A DNA stretch of 64,000 nucleotides, taken from assembly GCF_001424345.1 (NCBI RefSeq), contig NZ_LMPF01000012.1, positions 125,662-189,661 on the forward strand, written 5' to 3'. A model generated the notes under the pieces. The model saw only the letters and a list, made by a program, of their open reading frames with translations, did not search any database and was not told the origin of the DNA. Of the stretch, positions 35,740 to 45,162 are shown one piece after another; the first letter of the stretch is position 1, and each line of letters starts with the position of its first letter. The stretch is from Burkholderia sp. Leaf177. GTDB lineage: Bacteria > Pseudomonadota > Gammaproteobacteria > Burkholderiales > Burkholderiaceae. The position numbers and the translations under genes are program-made.

Positions 35740-36519
35740 ATGAAACGCCGTAGCCTTTTGAATTTCCTGCTTCTCGCAATGCTCCCGCTGGCCGCTCACG
35801 CGCAGGACCCGAAGGTGATTCGGTTTGGCGTTGATCCAACTTATGCGCCTTTTGAATCGAAGGCGCCGGACGGGACGCTGGTTGGTTTCGACATCGATCT
35901 GGGCAACGCGATTTGCGCAAATCTGCACGCGAAATGCGTCTGGGTCGAACAGAGTTTCGACGCCATCATCCCGGCTTTGAAAGCGCGAAAGTTCGATGCC
36001 ATCTTGTCGGCAATGTCGGCCACGGCGGTGCGAAAACAGCAGATCGACTTCACCGACAAGATCTATAACGGCCCATCTCGTCTGGTGGCGGCAACAGGCT
36101 CGACGCTCGTGCCCGACGCCGCTTCGCTGAAGGGCAAGCGCATTGGCGTGGATCAGGGCTCGATGCAGGAAACCTTCGCCAAGGCCGTGTGGGCGCCGGA
36201 AGGTGTGACGGTCGTTTCATATCCGACGCAGGACGCGATCTATCAGGACCTGACCACGGGGCGCCTGGATGGAGCCTTCCAGTCTGCGGTGCAGGCGGAC
36301 ATCGGTTTTCTCAAGACACCGCGTGGCAAGGGTTATTCTTTCGCCGGCGATGAAGTCAAGGACAAGCGCGTGGCCGGCGATGGCGTGGCCATCGGCGTGC
36401 GCAAGGACGACTCCGCGTTGGCCGCACAGTTGAACGGCGCCATCAAAGCCATACGGCACGATGGAACCTACGACCGGCTGGCTCACAAGTACTTCGATTT
36501 CAACATCTATGGCGACTGA
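35740..36519 (+). CDS. ABC transporter substrate-binding protein, amino-acid type (orphan)
   Basis: This 259-residue periplasmic binding protein is of the lysine/arginine/ornithine/octopine family (SBP_bac_3). A Sec signal peptide covers about residues 1-22 (LLLAMLPLAAHA). The mature start KVIRFGVDPTYAPFESKAPDGTLVGFDIDLGNAI is the family signature, and SAMSATAVRKQQIDFTDKIYN and GTYDRLAHKYF follow. The ATG at 35740 has AGGAA upstream. No permease or ATPase gene is adjacent, so it must borrow a transporter. Its presence implies that the operon's substrate is cationic or amino-acid-like and imported from outside. Confidence 0.88.
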   Translation: MKRRSLLNFLLLAMLPLAAHAQDPKVIRFGVDPTYAPFESKAPDGTLVGFDIDLGNAICANLHAKCVWVEQSFDAIIPALKARKFDAILSAMSATAVRKQQIDFTDKIYNGPSRLVAATGSTLVPDAASLKGKRIGVDQGSMQETFAKAVWAPEGVTVVSYPTQDAIYQDLTTGRLDGAFQSAVQADIGFLKTPRGKGYSFAGDEVKDKRVAGDGVAIGVRKDDSALAAQLNGAIKAIRHDGTYDRLAHKYFDFNIYGD

Positions 36520-36531
36520 GGGGACCCGGCG

Positions 36532-37389
36532 ATGGAATCAGACATAACAACGCGCGTGGCCAGGGCGATAACGCCGGACATGGCGCGGGAGTTTCGCCGC
36601 AACGGCGCGATATGCATCCGGGGTCTTTTCAATGCCGATGAAATCGCGCTGTTGCGCTCCGGCATCGATCACAACATCGCGGAACCGAGCACCCGCGCGA
36701 AAACTGCGAGCCGTCCCGATGACCCCGGATGGTTCTTCGAAGACTTTTGCAATTGGCAGGATAACGAAGCGTATCGGCGGTTCATATTCGAGTCGCCCGC
36801 GCCTTCCGCTGCTGCGGCGTTGATCGGCGGTCAGACGGTGCGGCTTTATCACGATCACGTGCTGGTGAAGGAACCGAACACGCGGCAGCGCACGCCGTGG
36901 CATCAGGACCAGCCCTACTACAACATTGCAGGTTCCAATAACGTCAGCATGTGGATTCCCGTCGATCCCGTTTCACGCGAGTCCACGCTGGAATTTGTCA
37001 TCGGTTCACATCGCGGACCGTGGCTCATGCCGCGAACATTCATGGAAAACGAGGCGAAGTGGTTTCCCGAGGGAAGTCTCGCCGATCTGCCTGACATTGA
37101 AGGCGATCGTGATGCCTTCGACGTACGCGGCTGGACGCTCGAGCCCGGCGACATGGTGTGCTTCAACATGCTGACGTTGCATGCGTCGGGCGGCGTATCG
37201 GGCACGCATCGTCGCAGGGCGTTTTCGGTTCGCTTCATTGGCGACGATGTCCGGCATGCACCGAGGCAGTGGCGAACCTCGCCGGAGTTTCCAGGACTCG
37301 CGGGCGAATTGCCGGAAGGCGCCCCTATGGAACATCCGCTGTTTCCAGTTGTCTGGAACGTTCAGGAGGGACAAAGGGACGCCCCTTGA
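36532..37389 (+). CDS. Phytanoyl-CoA dioxygenase (PhyH) family 2-oxoglutarate/Fe(II) oxygenase
   Basis: This 285-residue non-heme iron oxygenase has the HXD facial-triad pair in TPWHQDQPYYNI and the distal His in LTLHASGGVSG. The 2-oxoglutarate-binding Arg is likely in HRRRAFSVRFIGDD. PhyH-type enzymes in bacteria hydroxylate small molecules such as ectoine, phosphonates and modified amino acids. The ATG at 36532 is behind GAGGGGA, 12 bases after the binding-protein gene. A second oxygenase of a different class in one short operon suggests two sequential oxidations of one substrate. It is convergent with the molybdoenzyme operon. Confidence 0.85.
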   Translation: MESDITTRVARAITPDMAREFRRNGAICIRGLFNADEIALLRSGIDHNIAEPSTRAKTASRPDDPGWFFEDFCNWQDNEAYRRFIFESPAPSAAAALIGGQTVRLYHDHVLVKEPNTRQRTPWHQDQPYYNIAGSNNVSMWIPVDPVSRESTLEFVIGSHRGPWLMPRTFMENEAKWFPEGSLADLPDIEGDRDAFDVRGWTLEPGDMVCFNMLTLHASGGVSGTHRRRAFSVRFIGDDVRHAPRQWRTSPEFPGLAGELPEGAPMEHPLFPVVWNVQEGQRDAP

Positions 37390-37411
37390 GGCGCCCCGTG
37401 CCCCCGGCAAA

Positions 37412-39727
37412 CTATAAAAGCACCTTGTCCAGCGTAATAGGCAGGTCGCGAATCCGCTTGCCCGTCGCGTTGAAGACCGCGTTCGCGACGGCGGCTCCTA
37501 CCCCGGTGATCCCGATTTCGCCAACGCCGCGCGCGCCCATCGGCGTGTGAGGATCGGCTTCTTCGCTCCAGATGATGTCGATCTTCGGCACGTCGAGATG
37601 AACAGGCACGTGATAGTCCGCGAGCGATGGGTTCATCACCCGGCCCGTTCTTTCGTCGAACTCGGTTTCCTCCATCAACGCAAGACCAAGACCCATGATG
37701 ATGCCGCCGCGAAACTGGCTGGCAGCCGTCTTGGCATTGATGATCCGGCCGCAGTCGAAAGAACCGAGAAACCGGCTCACACGGACCTCGCCCGTGACTG
37801 CGTTGACGCGCACCTCGCAAAATAGCGCGCTGTGGCTGTGCATGGACCAGTGCTGCAGTTCGAACGGCATCGGAGCCTCTGCCTCGACAGTGACTTCTTC
37901 GCGCTTCGCCCGGGCGAGGATGGCACCGTAGGTTTCGAACTTGCTTTCGTCGTCCAGCGCGCACAGACCGCCATCCCGGCCGCCGACGTCTTCCGGCAAC
38001 AAGCCAGAAAGTGGCGATGTGTTGCCCGCGAACCGCAGCAGTTCCCTGACGAGCTTGTGATGAGCGGCAATCACGGCTGCGCCAATCGCGGCCGTCTGTT
38101 GCGACCCGCCCGCGAGCACAACGCCCGGCAATTTCGAGTCGGCGTATTCGAAGTCGATGTCGTCCATCGACAGCCCGAGACGCTCCGCGGCAATCTGTGT
38201 TTGAGCGGTCGATGTGCCCATGCCCATTTCATGCGCGGCGATGCTGACCGTAGCGCGCCCTTTGTCGGTCAGCGTGATACGCGCCGCGCCGCCTGGCATC
38301 CGGTAGTACGGATACGTGCCCGTTGCACAGCCAATGCCTACCAGCCAGTCGCCGTCGCGCCGCGTGCCCGGCTCCCCACGCGCGTCCCAGCCGAATTGCT
38401 CGCGGCCGGTTTTCCAGGCATCGACAATGCCGCGCTGAGAGAACGGCAGCCCTGTCGTAGGATCCTTTTCGGGCTCATTCTTGATCCGCAACTCGATGGG
38501 GTCCATTCCCATTGCGTGCGCAAGCTCGTCGATGCCGGATTCCAGCCCGAACGTACCAACGGCCTCGCCAGGCGCGCGCATGAACGTGTTGGCCGTCATA
38601 TTCATCTTGACGGTCTCGACATCGAGCAGGAAGCTTCGCGACGCATACGCGCTCTTGGCCGGCAAGATAAACGGTTCAGGCATGTTGTTATGCGGCGTCA
38701 TTGCAACCGTGCCGGTGTGAATGAGGGCGTCGAGCGTACCGTCGGCCTGAGCGCCGAGCGCCACGCGCTGCTCGGTAAGCGTTCGGCCGCCGACAATGCG
38801 AAACACCCCTTCCCGCGACAACGTGATTCTCACAGGACGTTGCGCGAGCTTCGCCGCCGCCGCTGCCAGCACCTGGTGTTGCCACACCGTCTTCGAACCA
38901 AAACCCCCGCCAACGAACGGCGAAGTGACATGCACCTTTTTCTCGTCGATACCGAATACTTCCGCAATCGTCCACGCCTCGTGAGCGACGGCTTGCACCG
39001 TGTCGTGAATCCGAAGTTCATCGCCCGTCCATGCAAGCGTTGCTGCATGAAGTTCAATGGGGTTGTGGTTATGGCGAGGCGTCGTGTAGCGCACGTCGAT
39101 CTTGTGGGGCGCAGCAGCCAGCATGGCCTCGGCGTCCTTGATCTCGAGCTTTAACGGCTCGCCCTGGAAGACGCCAGGTTCCGAACCATTCGCCTTGGCT
39201 GCGTCGAGAGAAGTCACACCGTCGTCGCCCGCCTCGTACGTCACGCGGATCAGGGACTGTGCATGATCGGCCTGCTCCTGCGTCTCGGCCAGCACCAGCG
39301 CGACCGGCTGGCCGTTCCAGTGAATCTGGTCGTCCTGCATGACCGGCAGGTTATCGCCGCCAGCCGCCTTTTGCTTGGTCATGAAGGCCGGCATGGGCTT
39401 GAGGCGCGGCGCGTTCTTGTAAGTCATCACCAGCGCCACTCCAGGCGCGGCTTCGGCGGCGGTCGTATCGATAGTGACAATACGTCCACGCGCAATCGAT
39501 GAATACTTGAGCGCCGCGTACGTCATCCCTTCCATTGGGAACTCGGCCGCGAAAGTCGCTCGACCGGACACCTTCAACGGCCCGTCGATCCGGCTCACCG
39601 AAGCGCCGATGAGGCCATGCTTGTGACGAATCAGCGGGTCCGGCTTGCCGCCGGGAATGAAGCTATCGGGCGCAAGTGCGATGGCCTTTTTCATTACTGC
39701 CTGCATGGCGTCTTTGAGGATAGGCAT
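37412..39727 (-). CDS. paoC: Molybdopterin-binding subunit of PaoABC-like aldehyde dehydrogenase
   Basis: This 771-residue large subunit belongs to the xanthine oxidase family and binds the molybdenum cofactor. SRIDGPLKVSGRATFAAEF starts the first domain, and SPFVGGGFGSKTVWQHQVLAA and FMRAPGEAVGTFGLE are cofactor-binding blocks. The catalytic base is the Glu in GARGVGEIGITG near the C-terminus. Its length and the order of three genes match E. coli PaoABC (YagTSR), which oxidises aromatic and other aldehydes to acids. It follows the FAD subunit with a one-base overlap. The maturation chaperone PaoD, normally the fourth gene, is not here. Confidence 0.88.
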   Translation of the reverse strand: MPILKDAMQAVMKKAIALAPDSFIPGGKPDPLIRHKHGLIGASVSRIDGPLKVSGRATFAAEFPMEGMTYAALKYSSIARGRIVTIDTTAAEAAPGVALVMTYKNAPRLKPMPAFMTKQKAAGGDNLPVMQDDQIHWNGQPVALVLAETQEQADHAQSLIRVTYEAGDDGVTSLDAAKANGSEPGVFQGEPLKLEIKDAEAMLAAAPHKIDVRYTTPRHNHNPIELHAATLAWTGDELRIHDTVQAVAHEAWTIAEVFGIDEKKVHVTSPFVGGGFGSKTVWQHQVLAAAAAKLAQRPVRITLSREGVFRIVGGRTLTEQRVALGAQADGTLDALIHTGTVAMTPHNNMPEPFILPAKSAYASRSFLLDVETVKMNMTANTFMRAPGEAVGTFGLESGIDELAHAMGMDPIELRIKNEPEKDPTTGLPFSQRGIVDAWKTGREQFGWDARGEPGTRRDGDWLVGIGCATGTYPYYRMPGGAARITLTDKGRATVSIAAHEMGMGTSTAQTQIAAERLGLSMDDIDFEYADSKLPGVVLAGGSQQTAAIGAAVIAAHHKLVRELLRFAGNTSPLSGLLPEDVGGRDGGLCALDDESKFETYGAILARAKREEVTVEAEAPMPFELQHWSMHSHSALFCEVRVNAVTGEVRVSRFLGSFDCGRIINAKTAASQFRGGIIMGLGLALMEETEFDERTGRVMNPSLADYHVPVHLDVPKIDIIWSEEADPHTPMGARGVGEIGITGVGAAVANAVFNATGKRIRDLPITLDKVLL

Positions 39728-40713
39728 CAGCGGATCTCCTGGAGAGCGGTCAGCTTGAGCAGCGTGTCGACAATCACGCGCTGAGCCAGTTCAATCTTGA
39801 AAGCGTTGTCGCTCAGACCGCGAGCGGAAGCGAGTTCCGTCTGCGCTGCTACGCGGAATGCCGCCTCGGTTGCCGGACCGCCTCTCAGGGCGGCCTCTGC
39901 CGCGTTCGCTCGCCACGGCTTGTGGGCAACGCCACCCAACGCAATCCGAACCTCCTTCACGGTGCCGTCCTGCACTTCAAGAATTGCGGCCACCGAAATC
40001 AGCGCGAAAGCATACGAAGCACGGTCCCGCACCTTGCGATAAATAGAGCGTCCTGACACAGGAGGCGGCAAGGTTACGGCAGTGATCAGCTCGCCCGGCT
40101 GCAGTACCGTTTCGACCTGGGGTGTAGCGCCGGGGAGGACGTGAAAGTCGACCAGAGGGATATCGCGTGCGCCGTTGGGACCTTCTACCGAGACGAGCGC
40201 ATCCAGCGCGGCCAGCGCCACGGCCATATCGGAAGGATGGGTCGCCACGCATTCACTCGATGCACCCAGGATTGCGTGCATACGATTAAAGCCGTCGATA
40301 GCATCGCAACCGGTTCCGGGCGCGCGCTTGTTGCAGTGCGCGGCGTCATCGTAGAAATAGCCGCAACGGGTGCGTTGCAAAAGATTGCCGCCCACCGTCG
40401 CCATGTTGCGGATCTGGGCGGACGCGCCTGCAAGGATGGCTTGCGACAGGATCGGGAAGCGCTCGCGCACGCGCCGGTCAGCCGCCGCAGCGGTGTTCTT
40501 GACGCCGGCGCCGAGCCGCAGACCACCATCGTGCGTATCGTCTATCTCGCGGGAAATACCCGTCACGTCGATAAGCACCGCCGGATGCTCGATGGTCTCG
40601 CGCATCAGGTCAACAAGGTTGGTGCCTCCGCCGAGGTACTTGGCTCCCGACTGAGCGCCGAGCGTGAGCGCTGATTTCGGATCCGACGCGCGTTCATAGG
40701 TAAAGGGATTCAT
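39727..40713 (-). CDS. paoB: FAD-binding subunit of PaoABC-like aldehyde dehydrogenase
   Basis: This 328-residue FAD subunit has [15 protein letters not shown] as the FAD pyrophosphate site and [19 protein letters not shown] as the second FAD block. The insertion [21 protein letters not shown] carries three Cys that, with a later one (SECVATH), fit the extra [4Fe-4S] cluster known in PaoB. It passes electrons between the molybdenum and iron-sulfur parts and its acceptor. Both junctions overlap by one base (TGATG), so the three subunits are translationally coupled. Confidence 0.88.
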   Translation of the reverse strand: MNPFTYERASDPKSALTLGAQSGAKYLGGGTNLVDLMRETIEHPAVLIDVTGISREIDDTHDGGLRLGAGVKNTAAAADRRVRERFPILSQAILAGASAQIRNMATVGGNLLQRTRCGYFYDDAAHCNKRAPGTGCDAIDGFNRMHAILGASSECVATHPSDMAVALAALDALVSVEGPNGARDIPLVDFHVLPGATPQVETVLQPGELITAVTLPPPVSGRSIYRKVRDRASYAFALISVAAILEVQDGTVKEVRIALGGVAHKPWRANAAEAALRGGPATEAAFRVAAQTELASARGLSDNAFKIELAQRVIVDTLLKLTALQEIR

Positions 40714-41249
40714 CAGGCAGCCTCCCTCGTACTGGGTTCGATTTCTGCCCCGGTCGTGCCGAAGGTGTCCTGGATTGCATCCACGATGCCGTTGTAGGCG
40801 CCGCAGCGGCAGAGATTGCCGCTCATCCGTTCGCGCAATTCCGTATCCGACAATGCAAAGCTTTCTGCAGCTACGTCAGCGCTGACGTAACTTGGCACGC
40901 CGCATTTGAGCTCCGCGACCATGCCAACGGCCGAGCAGATTTGCCCGGGCGTACAGTACCCGCACTGAAATCCGTCATGTTCGACGAAGGCCGCCTGCAG
41001 GGGATGAAGTTCGCCCGGCGCACCCAGCCCTTCAATTGTCGTGATCGCGCAGTCCTGGTACTGCACGGCAAGAGCAAGGCAACTGTTGATGCGTGTCCCA
41101 TCTATCAGGACGGTGCAAGCGCCGCACGCGCCTTGATTGCACCCTTTTTTGACGCCGAACAGGTGCTGCTGCTCGCGCAACATATCGAGGAGCGATGTCC
41201 TGGGGTCGAACTCCAATTCAAATTCGTTTCCGTTGATAACGAAATGCAT
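40713..41249 (-). CDS. paoA: [2Fe-2S] subunit of PaoABC-like aldehyde dehydrogenase
   Basis: This 178-residue small subunit has the plant-ferredoxin cluster [16 protein letters not shown]...SC and the second cluster CGYCTPGQ...[13 protein letters not shown]. coli PaoA carries a Tat signal and works in the periplasm. This protein starts directly with the ferredoxin fold ([18 protein letters not shown]), so the complex should stay in the cytoplasm. The ATG at 41249 is behind AAGAGGAG. It is the first gene of the operon; the promoter must lie in the 500-base gap to its right. Confidence 0.9.
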   Translation of the reverse strand: MHFVINGNEFELEFDPRTSLLDMLREQQHLFGVKKGCNQGACGACTVLIDGTRINSCLALAVQYQDCAITTIEGLGAPGELHPLQAAFVEHDGFQCGYCTPGQICSAVGMVAELKCGVPSYVSADVAAESFALSDTELRERMSGNLCRCGAYNGIVDAIQDTFGTTGAEIEPSTREAA

Positions 41250-41749
41250 GTTCGCTCCTCTTAAGTCGGATGAGTGGACAATCCAACGCCGATTTTGCTG
41301 GCGACGTCTTGCTGGTTTGCGGTTGGAGCAATTACCGGGCCGCGCGGGCGGGTTTTACAACTGCAGGGCGTGTCCTCGCTGTCCTTTACGTACACATGTG
41401 CCTCGGTGGCTTCGCAGTGTCCAGGCTTGCTTGCTTGCGGAAGGCGCGTGTCAAATAGGTGAAGCCTTGCGTTCACCAAGGGGTCACACCACATTACCGA
41501 TGTCGCAAGCACTTCCTACTGCAGATCACCCACGATTATTGTTATCTGGATCACTAAGGAAATTTCGATGGCGTAGTGTCATCTGCAGAAACGGAGATTT
41601 TTTGCATGGCGCGATAGCACCCCTGGCAAAGCCACAGCGCGGCCGAATAAAGAAATCCACGTTGGGGCGGAATAAGGCCGTCGCGCAGTACGTTATTTCC
41701 TTTCGTAGCAAGCAAGGAAGATCGCTTGAAAACCATAGGTGCGTATTGA
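41250..41749. other. 500-base intergenic region without a recognisable gene
   Basis: This gap lies between the start of the aldehyde dehydrogenase operon and the ATP-grasp gene. Several short frames occur on both strands, but none has a ribosome site plus a plausible protein. It must hold the promoters of both flanking genes. I see no strong hairpin or palindrome in it. Confidence 0.35.
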
Positions 41750-42619
41750 ATGTCACTCATCAGACGAATGAAGAAGTTGACCAAGTCGGCGTTGCCCGAT
41801 TTGATATTCCTTAGTCTCCTACATAGGAAGTACGTCGGCCGTTTTCCTAACCTGCTGCGGCCAGCAACGTTCAACGAAAAAATCCTGCAGCGAAGCCTGA
41901 AACCCGATCCGCGTTATGTATCGCTCACTGACAAGCTGGCCGTTCGAAACTACGTCAGCGGCAAACTGCCATCAAAACATTTAGTCCCGTTGATCTGCGC
42001 ACCCGTCGCGTTCACGCAGGCGATTTTCGACTCGTTACCCGGTTCGTTCGTGATGAAGGCGAATCATGGCAGCAGCTTCGTTGAAGTCGTCAGGGACAAG
42101 TCGCAAACCTCCTTCGAGAAACTACGGCAGCTCGCCGGGCAGTGGTTGCAAACTGACTTCTACCAGGTTTCAAGGGAGCGGCATTACAGCGGCATAAAAC
42201 CGCAAATCTTCTTCGAGCAACTCCTTCTCGACACGCGCGGCAAGGTTCCAGCCGACTACAAAGTGCACTGTTTCAGAAGGAATGGTGAGCGCCCCGTCAT
42301 GTACATCTCGGTCATCTCGGATCGATTCGGACTTTCCACGCGGGGCGATATCTTCGATGCGCAGTGGAACCGGCTTGATTTCGTGATCGGCTACTATCCC
42401 CGCAGCGAGCAACCGCCGCCTGCGCCGCCGAATCTCGCGGCAATACTCGACACCGCATCGACGTTGTCCGAAGGCTTCGATTACGTTCGCGTCGACCTGT
42501 ATGCACCGAGCGACGAAATTTATTTCGGCGAGCTAACCTTCACGCCCGGAGCCGGTGTGTTGCCTTTCGTTCCAGACCAGATCGATTACGAGTGGGGGCG
42601 GCTCTTGCAGGGTTATTAG
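41750..42619 (+). CDS. TupA-like ATP-grasp protein
   Basis: This 289-residue soluble protein resembles TupA-like ATP-grasp enzymes, which ligate amino acids or peptides to polysaccharides such as teichuronopeptide. Family blocks are RPATFNEKILQRSL near the start, SLTDKLAVRNYV, SFVMKANHGSSF (ATP-grasp lysine region), IFFEQLLLDTRGKVPADYKVHCF and YVRVDLYAPSDEIYFGELTFTPGAG at the metal site. The start is taken at 41750 (AGGTG upstream); an ATG at 41768 is possible. It stands alone, 9 kb from the polysaccharide locus. It could supply an amide-linked substituent to that polymer, which is only inference. Confidence 0.75.
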   Translation: MSLIRRMKKLTKSALPDLIFLSLLHRKYVGRFPNLLRPATFNEKILQRSLKPDPRYVSLTDKLAVRNYVSGKLPSKHLVPLICAPVAFTQAIFDSLPGSFVMKANHGSSFVEVVRDKSQTSFEKLRQLAGQWLQTDFYQVSRERHYSGIKPQIFFEQLLLDTRGKVPADYKVHCFRRNGERPVMYISVISDRFGLSTRGDIFDAQWNRLDFVIGYYPRSEQPPPAPPNLAAILDTASTLSEGFDYVRVDLYAPSDEIYFGELTFTPGAGVLPFVPDQIDYEWGRLLQGY

Positions 42620-42676
42620 ATGGCGCGCCCCGGTACATGCGTATGACATCCGCTCTCGAACGCCGCACGTCCTGCT

Positions 42677-44311
42677 TCAGCGAATTTCCCTCGCCACGTT
42701 CTGCAACTGCGTGAACGCCCGGAATCTGGCCTCATGCAAGGACGCGAGCTCTCCCGCCGCTGGCTCGTAGGTCGTGCTGATCTGCGACATGCTTCTCATC
42801 GCTGAACGCACATCCGCAAACTGGCCTCCCGCCACGCCTCCGAGAATAGCCGCGCCCAGCAGTACGGGTTCGTCCGCCTCCGTGGCGAGCACAGGCTTGC
42901 CGGTTGTATCGGCGAGGAGTTGCCGGACCAGGTCGAGCCGCCCCGCGCCGCCGCTGATCATGATCCGCTCGATCGGCGCACCGGCCGCGGCCTGCACTTC
43001 GATGATCTGGCGAAGGCCATATCCAATGCTGCAAATCCCCGCTATGTACAACGCGATCAGGCTGTCCAGATCGTTGTCCATGCCGAGTCCCGCGATCACG
43101 GCTCTCGCGTGCGGATCGGCAAAGGGAGCACGATTTCCCAGGAACTCGGGAACGATATGCAACCCCTTCGCCAGCTTCGCCGCCGCCGACAAACTTTCCG
43201 ATGCCGTCACCGCCAGCCCCGCCAACATGACCGGCAGCGATTGCCCGGCCTGCTCCGCGCGATGCCGTGCATCGGGCGTTGCGGGGTGCATCGACACTAA
43301 TTGTTCTATGGCCGCTCCAGCCACCGACTGGCCGCCTTCGTTGAGCCAAGTATCGGGCACCATCGCTGAAAAATACGGGCCCCACACGCCGGGCACGAAG
43401 ACCGGCTCGCGGGTCGTGGTCATGGTGCAGGACGACGTACCAAACACGTAGGCGAGGCAAGACTCGGGTTCACCTTCGGCGCCGACGGTGCCAATGCCAC
43501 CCGCGTGCGCATCGATCACACCGGTCGCGACCGGCGTTCCCGTGCGCAGTCCGAGTTCCGCTGCGGCTGCCGCCGTCAGCCCGCTTCCCAGCGGCGTTCC
43601 CGGATCGACCACCGTTTTGCCAATCCGCACGAACGCTTCGTCGGCCAGCGCGCCGAGACCTACGGCCTGGAAATACTTTTCATCCCAGCGCCGCTCGTGC
43701 GCGAGGTAAGTCCATTTGCACGTGACCGTGCAAGTGGATCTCGACAGATCGCCGGTCGCACGCCAGGTCAGGAAATCGGTCAGATCGAAGAACTGCCACG
43801 CCGCCGCGAAGATGTGCGGCCGGTTCTCGAGCAGCCACAACAGCTTCGGCGTCTCCATTTCCGGCGAGATCTTTCCGCCAACGTACTTCAGCACGTCGTG
43901 ACCGCCGGCGTTGATGCGCTGCGCCTGATCCACGGCACGGTGATCCATCCACACGATAATGTCGCGCTCTGCCTGCTCCGATGGTCCCACGGGCAGCGGC
44001 CGGCCGCCTTCTCCCAGCACGACGAGCGAACAGGTGGCGTCGAAGCCGATGCCGGCGATCTCATCGGCCGATATTGCCGACTGCGATAACGCCGCTTTCA
44101 CGGAGCTGCAGACAGCCTGCCAGATCTCGCTGCTCGACTGCTCGACGATAGAACCACTCGCATGGAACAAGGTGATGTCGTGCTTCGCCGCAGCGACCAT
44201 GCGCCCGGCAAGATCGAAGATACCGGCGCGGGCGCTGCCCGTACCTACATCCACGCCAATGACATAGCGCGCGTTGCCTGCTGCGCCGGAATTCGCGTTT
44301 TCTGAAGTCAT
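42677..44311 (-). CDS. rbtK: FGGY-family D-ribulokinase
   Basis: This 544-residue sugar kinase has the N-terminal ATPase strand YVIGVDVGTGSARAGIFD, a substrate region IVWMDHRAVDQAQRIN, and the C-terminal ATP motif MISGGAGRLDLVRQLLAD. The ribulokinase-like TGVIDAHAGGIGTVG block and length fit the ribulokinase branch of FGGY kinases. With the ribitol 2-dehydrogenase gene next to it, the expected reaction is D-ribulose plus ATP to D-ribulose 5-phosphate, feeding the pentose phosphate pathway. It is the last gene of the leftward operon, 87 bases after the dehydrogenase. The symbol is assigned by context. Confidence 0.8.
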   Translation of the reverse strand: MTSENANSGAAGNARYVIGVDVGTGSARAGIFDLAGRMVAAAKHDITLFHASGSIVEQSSSEIWQAVCSSVKAALSQSAISADEIAGIGFDATCSLVVLGEGGRPLPVGPSEQAERDIIVWMDHRAVDQAQRINAGGHDVLKYVGGKISPEMETPKLLWLLENRPHIFAAAWQFFDLTDFLTWRATGDLSRSTCTVTCKWTYLAHERRWDEKYFQAVGLGALADEAFVRIGKTVVDPGTPLGSGLTAAAAAELGLRTGTPVATGVIDAHAGGIGTVGAEGEPESCLAYVFGTSSCTMTTTREPVFVPGVWGPYFSAMVPDTWLNEGGQSVAGAAIEQLVSMHPATPDARHRAEQAGQSLPVMLAGLAVTASESLSAAAKLAKGLHIVPEFLGNRAPFADPHARAVIAGLGMDNDLDSLIALYIAGICSIGYGLRQIIEVQAAAGAPIERIMISGGAGRLDLVRQLLADTTGKPVLATEADEPVLLGAAILGGVAGGQFADVRSAMRSMSQISTTYEPAAGELASLHEARFRAFTQLQNVAREIR

Positions 44312-44398
44312 AGCTCACGGCCTGTTCTGGGAAGCGTTGCAGATGTTCAGGCGGACGCGAGTCAGCAACGCCCGCGTCCATCACAACTTAGTCGCGCG

Positions 44399-45127
44399 TC
44401 AAAGATCGACGCTGTTCGGAAGGATAACAAGATCGCGGATGGTCACGTTGCGCGGCCGGGTCAGCATGAACAGCACGGCATCGGCGACTTCCCTGGGCTG
44501 CATCAGGCTGCCTGAGGCGAGTGCGTCGTCCATCTTGGCTTTTGGCCAGTCATCGAGCAGCGCCGTGACGACCGGTCCCGGCGCCACCGCGCCCACGCGT
44601 ATGCCATGTTTGGAGAGCTGCCGGCGGATGGTGTGCACGAACGCCTGCACCGCGAACTTGGAGGCCGTGTAAATGGGCTCCCACACGACCGGAACGATGC
44701 CCGCAATCGAACTCGTAAAGATGATGTCGCCGGATTTCTGCGCAATCATATGCGGCAGCACCGCGTGAACCGACCGGAACGCGGCGTTGATATTCAGGTT
44801 GAGCATGCGATCCCACTCGTCGGGGTCTCCATCCACAACCTCGCCGCCAACGTACGCACCCGCGTTGGCATGGAATACATCGAGGCCGCCCGCACGCTCG
44901 AGGATTTGCGGCAACAGCGTGGAGACTTCCGCCGGACGCAGCAGGTCCATCTGCAAAGGCAGCGCGTTCGGCCCGAGTTCTGCGCAAAGTTGCGCAAGCC
45001 GGTCGCCCGCGCGATCGACCAGCACGACCTTCGCGCCTTCAGCGAGCAGCACGCGCGCGCATTCCAGACCAATACCCGATGCCGCGCCCGTGATGGCGGC
45101 AACTTTTCCCTTCATCATGTCAGCCAT
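44399..45127 (-). CDS. rbtD: Ribitol 2-dehydrogenase (SDR)
   Basis: This 242-residue short-chain dehydrogenase has the NAD site [26 protein letters not shown] (NAG motif), the catalytic Ser in [10 protein letters not shown] and [11 protein letters not shown] (Tyr-X3-Lys). Several blocks match what I recall of Klebsiella ribitol dehydrogenase: [31 protein letters not shown], and the end [12 protein letters not shown]. It oxidises ribitol to D-ribulose with NAD. CAGGAGA precedes the ATG at 45127. It lies between the uptake genes and the kinase and makes the pathway assignment fairly firm. Confidence 0.9.
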   Translation of the reverse strand: MADMMKGKVAAITGAASGIGLECARVLLAEGAKVVLVDRAGDRLAQLCAELGPNALPLQMDLLRPAEVSTLLPQILERAGGLDVFHANAGAYVGGEVVDGDPDEWDRMLNLNINAAFRSVHAVLPHMIAQKSGDIIFTSSIAGIVPVVWEPIYTASKFAVQAFVHTIRRQLSKHGIRVGAVAPGPVVTALLDDWPKAKMDDALASGSLMQPREVADAVLFMLTRPRNVTIRDLVILPNSVDL

Positions 45128-45162
45128 TTACTGTCTCCTGGATTGCGTGATTTATTCGAGCC

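Noticed and set aside
37360-37400. Imperfect GC hairpin at the end of the PhyH gene as terminator
   Set aside because: The stem overlaps the stop codon, has a mismatch and no T-run; too weak to list.
37832-39154. 440-codon open frame antisense to the molybdenum subunit gene
   Set aside because: High-GC shadow; the product is Arg/His-rich without domains, while the opposite strand has full family motifs.
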